A program made the position numbers and the translations under genes. The notes below the pieces were generated by a model that searched no databases, was not told the DNA's origin, and saw only the letters and a program-made list of their open reading frames with translations. This document shows, piece by piece, positions 62,241-64,000 of a stretch of DNA of 64,000 bases. Origin of the DNA: Streptomyces filipinensis (GTDB lineage: Bacteria; Actinomycetota; Actinomycetes; Streptomycetales; Streptomycetaceae); assembly GCF_014649495.1 (NCBI RefSeq), contig NZ_BMTD01000004.1, positions 460,431-524,430 on the forward strand, in the 5' to 3' direction. How positions within the stretch are numbered: the first letter of the stretch is position 1; every line of letters starts with the position of its first letter.

Positions 62241-64000
62241 ATGAGCACCGGTGACGCGCCGTCCAACGGGCAGGGCAGGAACGAGCTGCGGGAGAAGCTG
62301 CTGCGGCGCTGGTTGTCCGGGGACCGGGGAGCCCGTCGCTCACGGATGACCAGGGCCGATCGCGACCAGCCGCTGCTGCTGTCCTTCGGGCAGCAGCAGA
62401 TGTGGTTCCTCAACCAGATGGCTCCCGACAGCCCCGAATACCTCGTACCGCTGGCGGCCCGCCTGCGGGGGCCGCTGGACACCGAGGCGCTGCGCACGGC
62501 CCTGGAAGGCGTCGTCACCCGGCACGAGATCCTCCGCACCAGGTACGTCCTGTCCGGTGAGGAACCCGTCCAGGTGGTGGACGCGCCGCGGCGGCTGGAG
62601 CTTCCGGTGGTCGGCCTGGCCGATGTGCCCGCGGACCGGCGTGCCGAGCGCGCGCGGGAACTCGCGGAGCAGGAGGCGTCCGTCCCCCTCGACCTGACCC
62701 GGGACTGGCCGGTGCGGGCCAAGCTGTTCCAGCTGGACGACACCGACCACATGCTGGTGGTGACCTTCCACCACATCGCCTGTGACGCCTGGTCCATGGG
62801 AGTGTTCGCCGACGAGCTGAGCAGCCTGTACACCGCGCACACCGCCGGCCGTACGCCCGAGCTGGAACCTCTTCCCCTCCAGTACGCGGACTACGCCGCC
62901 TGGCAGCGCGCGGAACTCGCCGACGAGACGCTGGAAGCCGAACTGTCCTACTGGCGGGAACAGCTGGCGGCGCTGCCCGTGCTGGAACTGCCCACCGATC
63001 ACCAGCGCCCCGCCCTCCGCGACCCCAGCGGTGCGGGCGTCGACTTCGCCATCCCGGCCCACCTGGCCGAACGCATCGGCAAGCTGGCCAAGGACAGCGG
63101 AGTCACCCGCTTCGTCGTCCTCCTCACCGCCTTCCAGATCCTGCTGTCCCGGTACACCGGGACCACGGACATCCCCGTGGGCACCACGGTCTCCGGACGC
63201 AACCGCCCCGAGCTCCAGCGACTCATCGGCTACGGCATCAACGTGCTGGTCGCCCGTGCCGCGTGGAGCGGTGACCCCACGTTCAACGAGCTGCTCGCCG
63301 CCGGACGCGGCACGATCCTGGACGCCTTCGAGCACCAGGCGGTCCCCTTCGCCCGCCTCGTCGACGAACTGCAGCCGGAACGGGACCTGTCCCGCAGCCC
63401 CCTCTACCAGGCCGACTTCATCCTGCGCGAGCGGCAGGGCGCCGGCCTGGAACTGCCCGGCCTCGACGTGGAGCCCGTGACGGGCGCCGGCATCGTCAAG
63501 TCCGACCTGACACTGGACGTGGAGGATGCCCGGGAGGGCGAGCTCAACGCCCGGCTGATCTTCGCCACCTCGCTCTTCGCACGCGAGACCGCCGAGCGCA
63601 TGGCGGACCACTACGTCCGCCTGCTCGACGGCCTCACCGCCGCCCCGCAGGCACGGCTCTCCACGGTGGACCTCCTGTCGGACACCGAGACCGACCAGCT
63701 GGTGCGCGGCTGGAACGCCACCACCGAGTTCCCGGTCTCCGGGGGTGTCCACCAGGCGTTCGCGGCGCAGGCCGCCCGGACGCCGGACCAGATCGCCGTG
63801 GTCTGCGGGGACCGTGCCCTGACCTATGCCGAGGTGGACGAGCGGGCGAACCGTCTGGCCCATCATCTGCGTGAGCTGGGCGCCGGCCCGGAGGTCCTGG
63901 TCGGTGTCTCGCTGGAGCGTGACCTTGAGCTGATCCCGACGATTCTCGGTGTGCTCAAGTCGGGTGCCGCGTATCTGCCGCTCGACCCGGTGAACCCGGA
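62241..64000 (+). CDS. Nonribosomal peptide synthetase, 3' truncated by the window
   Basis: 586 codons visible. After a basic N-terminus, a condensation domain runs from LLLSFGQQQMWFLNQMAPDS to about residue 450, with active-site H177-H178 in HHIACDAWSM (HHxxxD intact). An adenylation domain begins at HQAFAAQAARTPDQIAVVCG and runs to LKSGAAYLPLDP at the window end. The specificity code lies beyond the edge. Starting with a C domain suggests lipo-initiation or docking with an upstream synthetase. AGAGGAAGC precedes ATG 62241. With AsnO- and SyrP-type oxygenases, a hydroxylated, possibly acidic peptide is likely (inference). Confidence 0.93.
   Translation, partial: MSTGDAPSNGQGRNELREKLLRRWLSGDRGARRSRMTRADRDQPLLLSFGQQQMWFLNQMAPDSPEYLVPLAARLRGPLDTEALRTALEGVVTRHEILRTRYVLSGEEPVQVVDAPRRLELPVVGLADVPADRRAERARELAEQEASVPLDLTRDWPVRAKLFQLDDTDHMLVVTFHHIACDAWSMGVFADELSSLYTAHTAGRTPELEPLPLQYADYAAWQRAELADETLEAELSYWREQLAALPVLELPTDHQRPALRDPSGAGVDFAIPAHLAERIGKLAKDSGVTRFVVLLTAFQILLSRYTGTTDIPVGTTVSGRNRPELQRLIGYGINVLVARAAWSGDPTFNELLAAGRGTILDAFEHQAVPFARLVDELQPERDLSRSPLYQADFILRERQGAGLELPGLDVEPVTGAGIVKSDLTLDVEDAREGELNARLIFATSLFARETAERMADHYVRLLDGLTAAPQARLSTVDLLSDTETDQLVRGWNATTEFPVSGGVHQAFAAQAARTPDQIAVVCGDRALTYAEVDERANRLAHHLRELGAGPEVLVGVSLERDLELIPTILGVLKSGAAYLPLDPVNP

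Overview
The window is high-GC actinobacterial DNA, almost certainly a Streptomyces chromosome. The evidence is a GC-rich third codon position, frequent GTG starts with 4-nt overlaps, two resuscitation-promoting-factor muralytic genes beside enolase, and a tRNA-Leu with a UAA anticodon that I recognise as bldA.

Layout. (1) 1-16.15 kb is conserved core: mazG (cut by the left edge), a P450, rpfC-like and rpfA-like genes (rpfA behind a probable c-di-AMP ydaO riboswitch), eno, a DivIC/FtsB-type gene, DUF501, ppx/gppA, a small secreted peptide, a type II NADH dehydrogenase with a near-perfect Rex operator, cfa, a FtsX/MacB-type ABC exporter and bldA. From memory this order matches the SCO3100-SCO3089 neighbourhood of S. 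coelicolor. (2) 16.3-43.65 kb is an accessory block directly beyond bldA: a biosynthetic gene cluster for a thiazole/oxazole-modified RiPP (TOMM) with a nitrile-hydratase-type leader. It encodes a 122-aa precursor with core TSCCCPCSCCT after a GG site, a fused E1-like/YcaO cyclodehydratase, a SagB-type dehydrogenase, a complete NHLM export set (HlyD-like, C39-peptidase ABC, second ABC), a second ABC-2 exporter, two P450s, a flavin oxidase, a Rieske oxygenase, a hydrolase, a methyltransferase, an O-carbamoyltransferase, a VOC protein and a degenerate HPr-kinase-like protein. A LAL regulator there carries one in-frame TTA codon, so it should depend on bldA about 2.5 kb away. TACGTA-centred palindromes cluster in the three main intergenic regions of the block. 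(3) 43.8-47.7 kb holds an XRE regulator and a compact unit of unknown function: two near-identical 71-72-aa peptides, an M50 membrane metalloprotease and a secreted Cys-containing protein. (4) 47.8-58.4 kb is core again: pobA, Bax-inhibitor family, small conserved proteins, thiolase, SGNH esterase, cystathionine beta-synthase, MmyB-type regulator with a divergent SDR, and a membrane protein. (5) 58.6-64 kb is the left end of an NRPS cluster: a methyltransferase with a TTA codon, an AsnO/VioC-type oxygenase, a SyrP/TauD-type oxygenase, an MbtH protein and an NRPS running off the right edge.

How the main cluster should work (inference): YcaO and SagB turn Cys/Ser/Thr of the core into azoles. 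The tailoring enzymes then oxidise, methylate and carbamoylate the product. The NHLM C39 protease cuts after GG during export, and the ABC-2 exporter plus a 61-aa membrane protein may give immunity. The combination of an NHLP leader, an almost wholly heterocyclisable core and a Rieske/P450/carbamoyl tailoring set matches no characterised product I recall. It is the best candidate here for an undescribed system.
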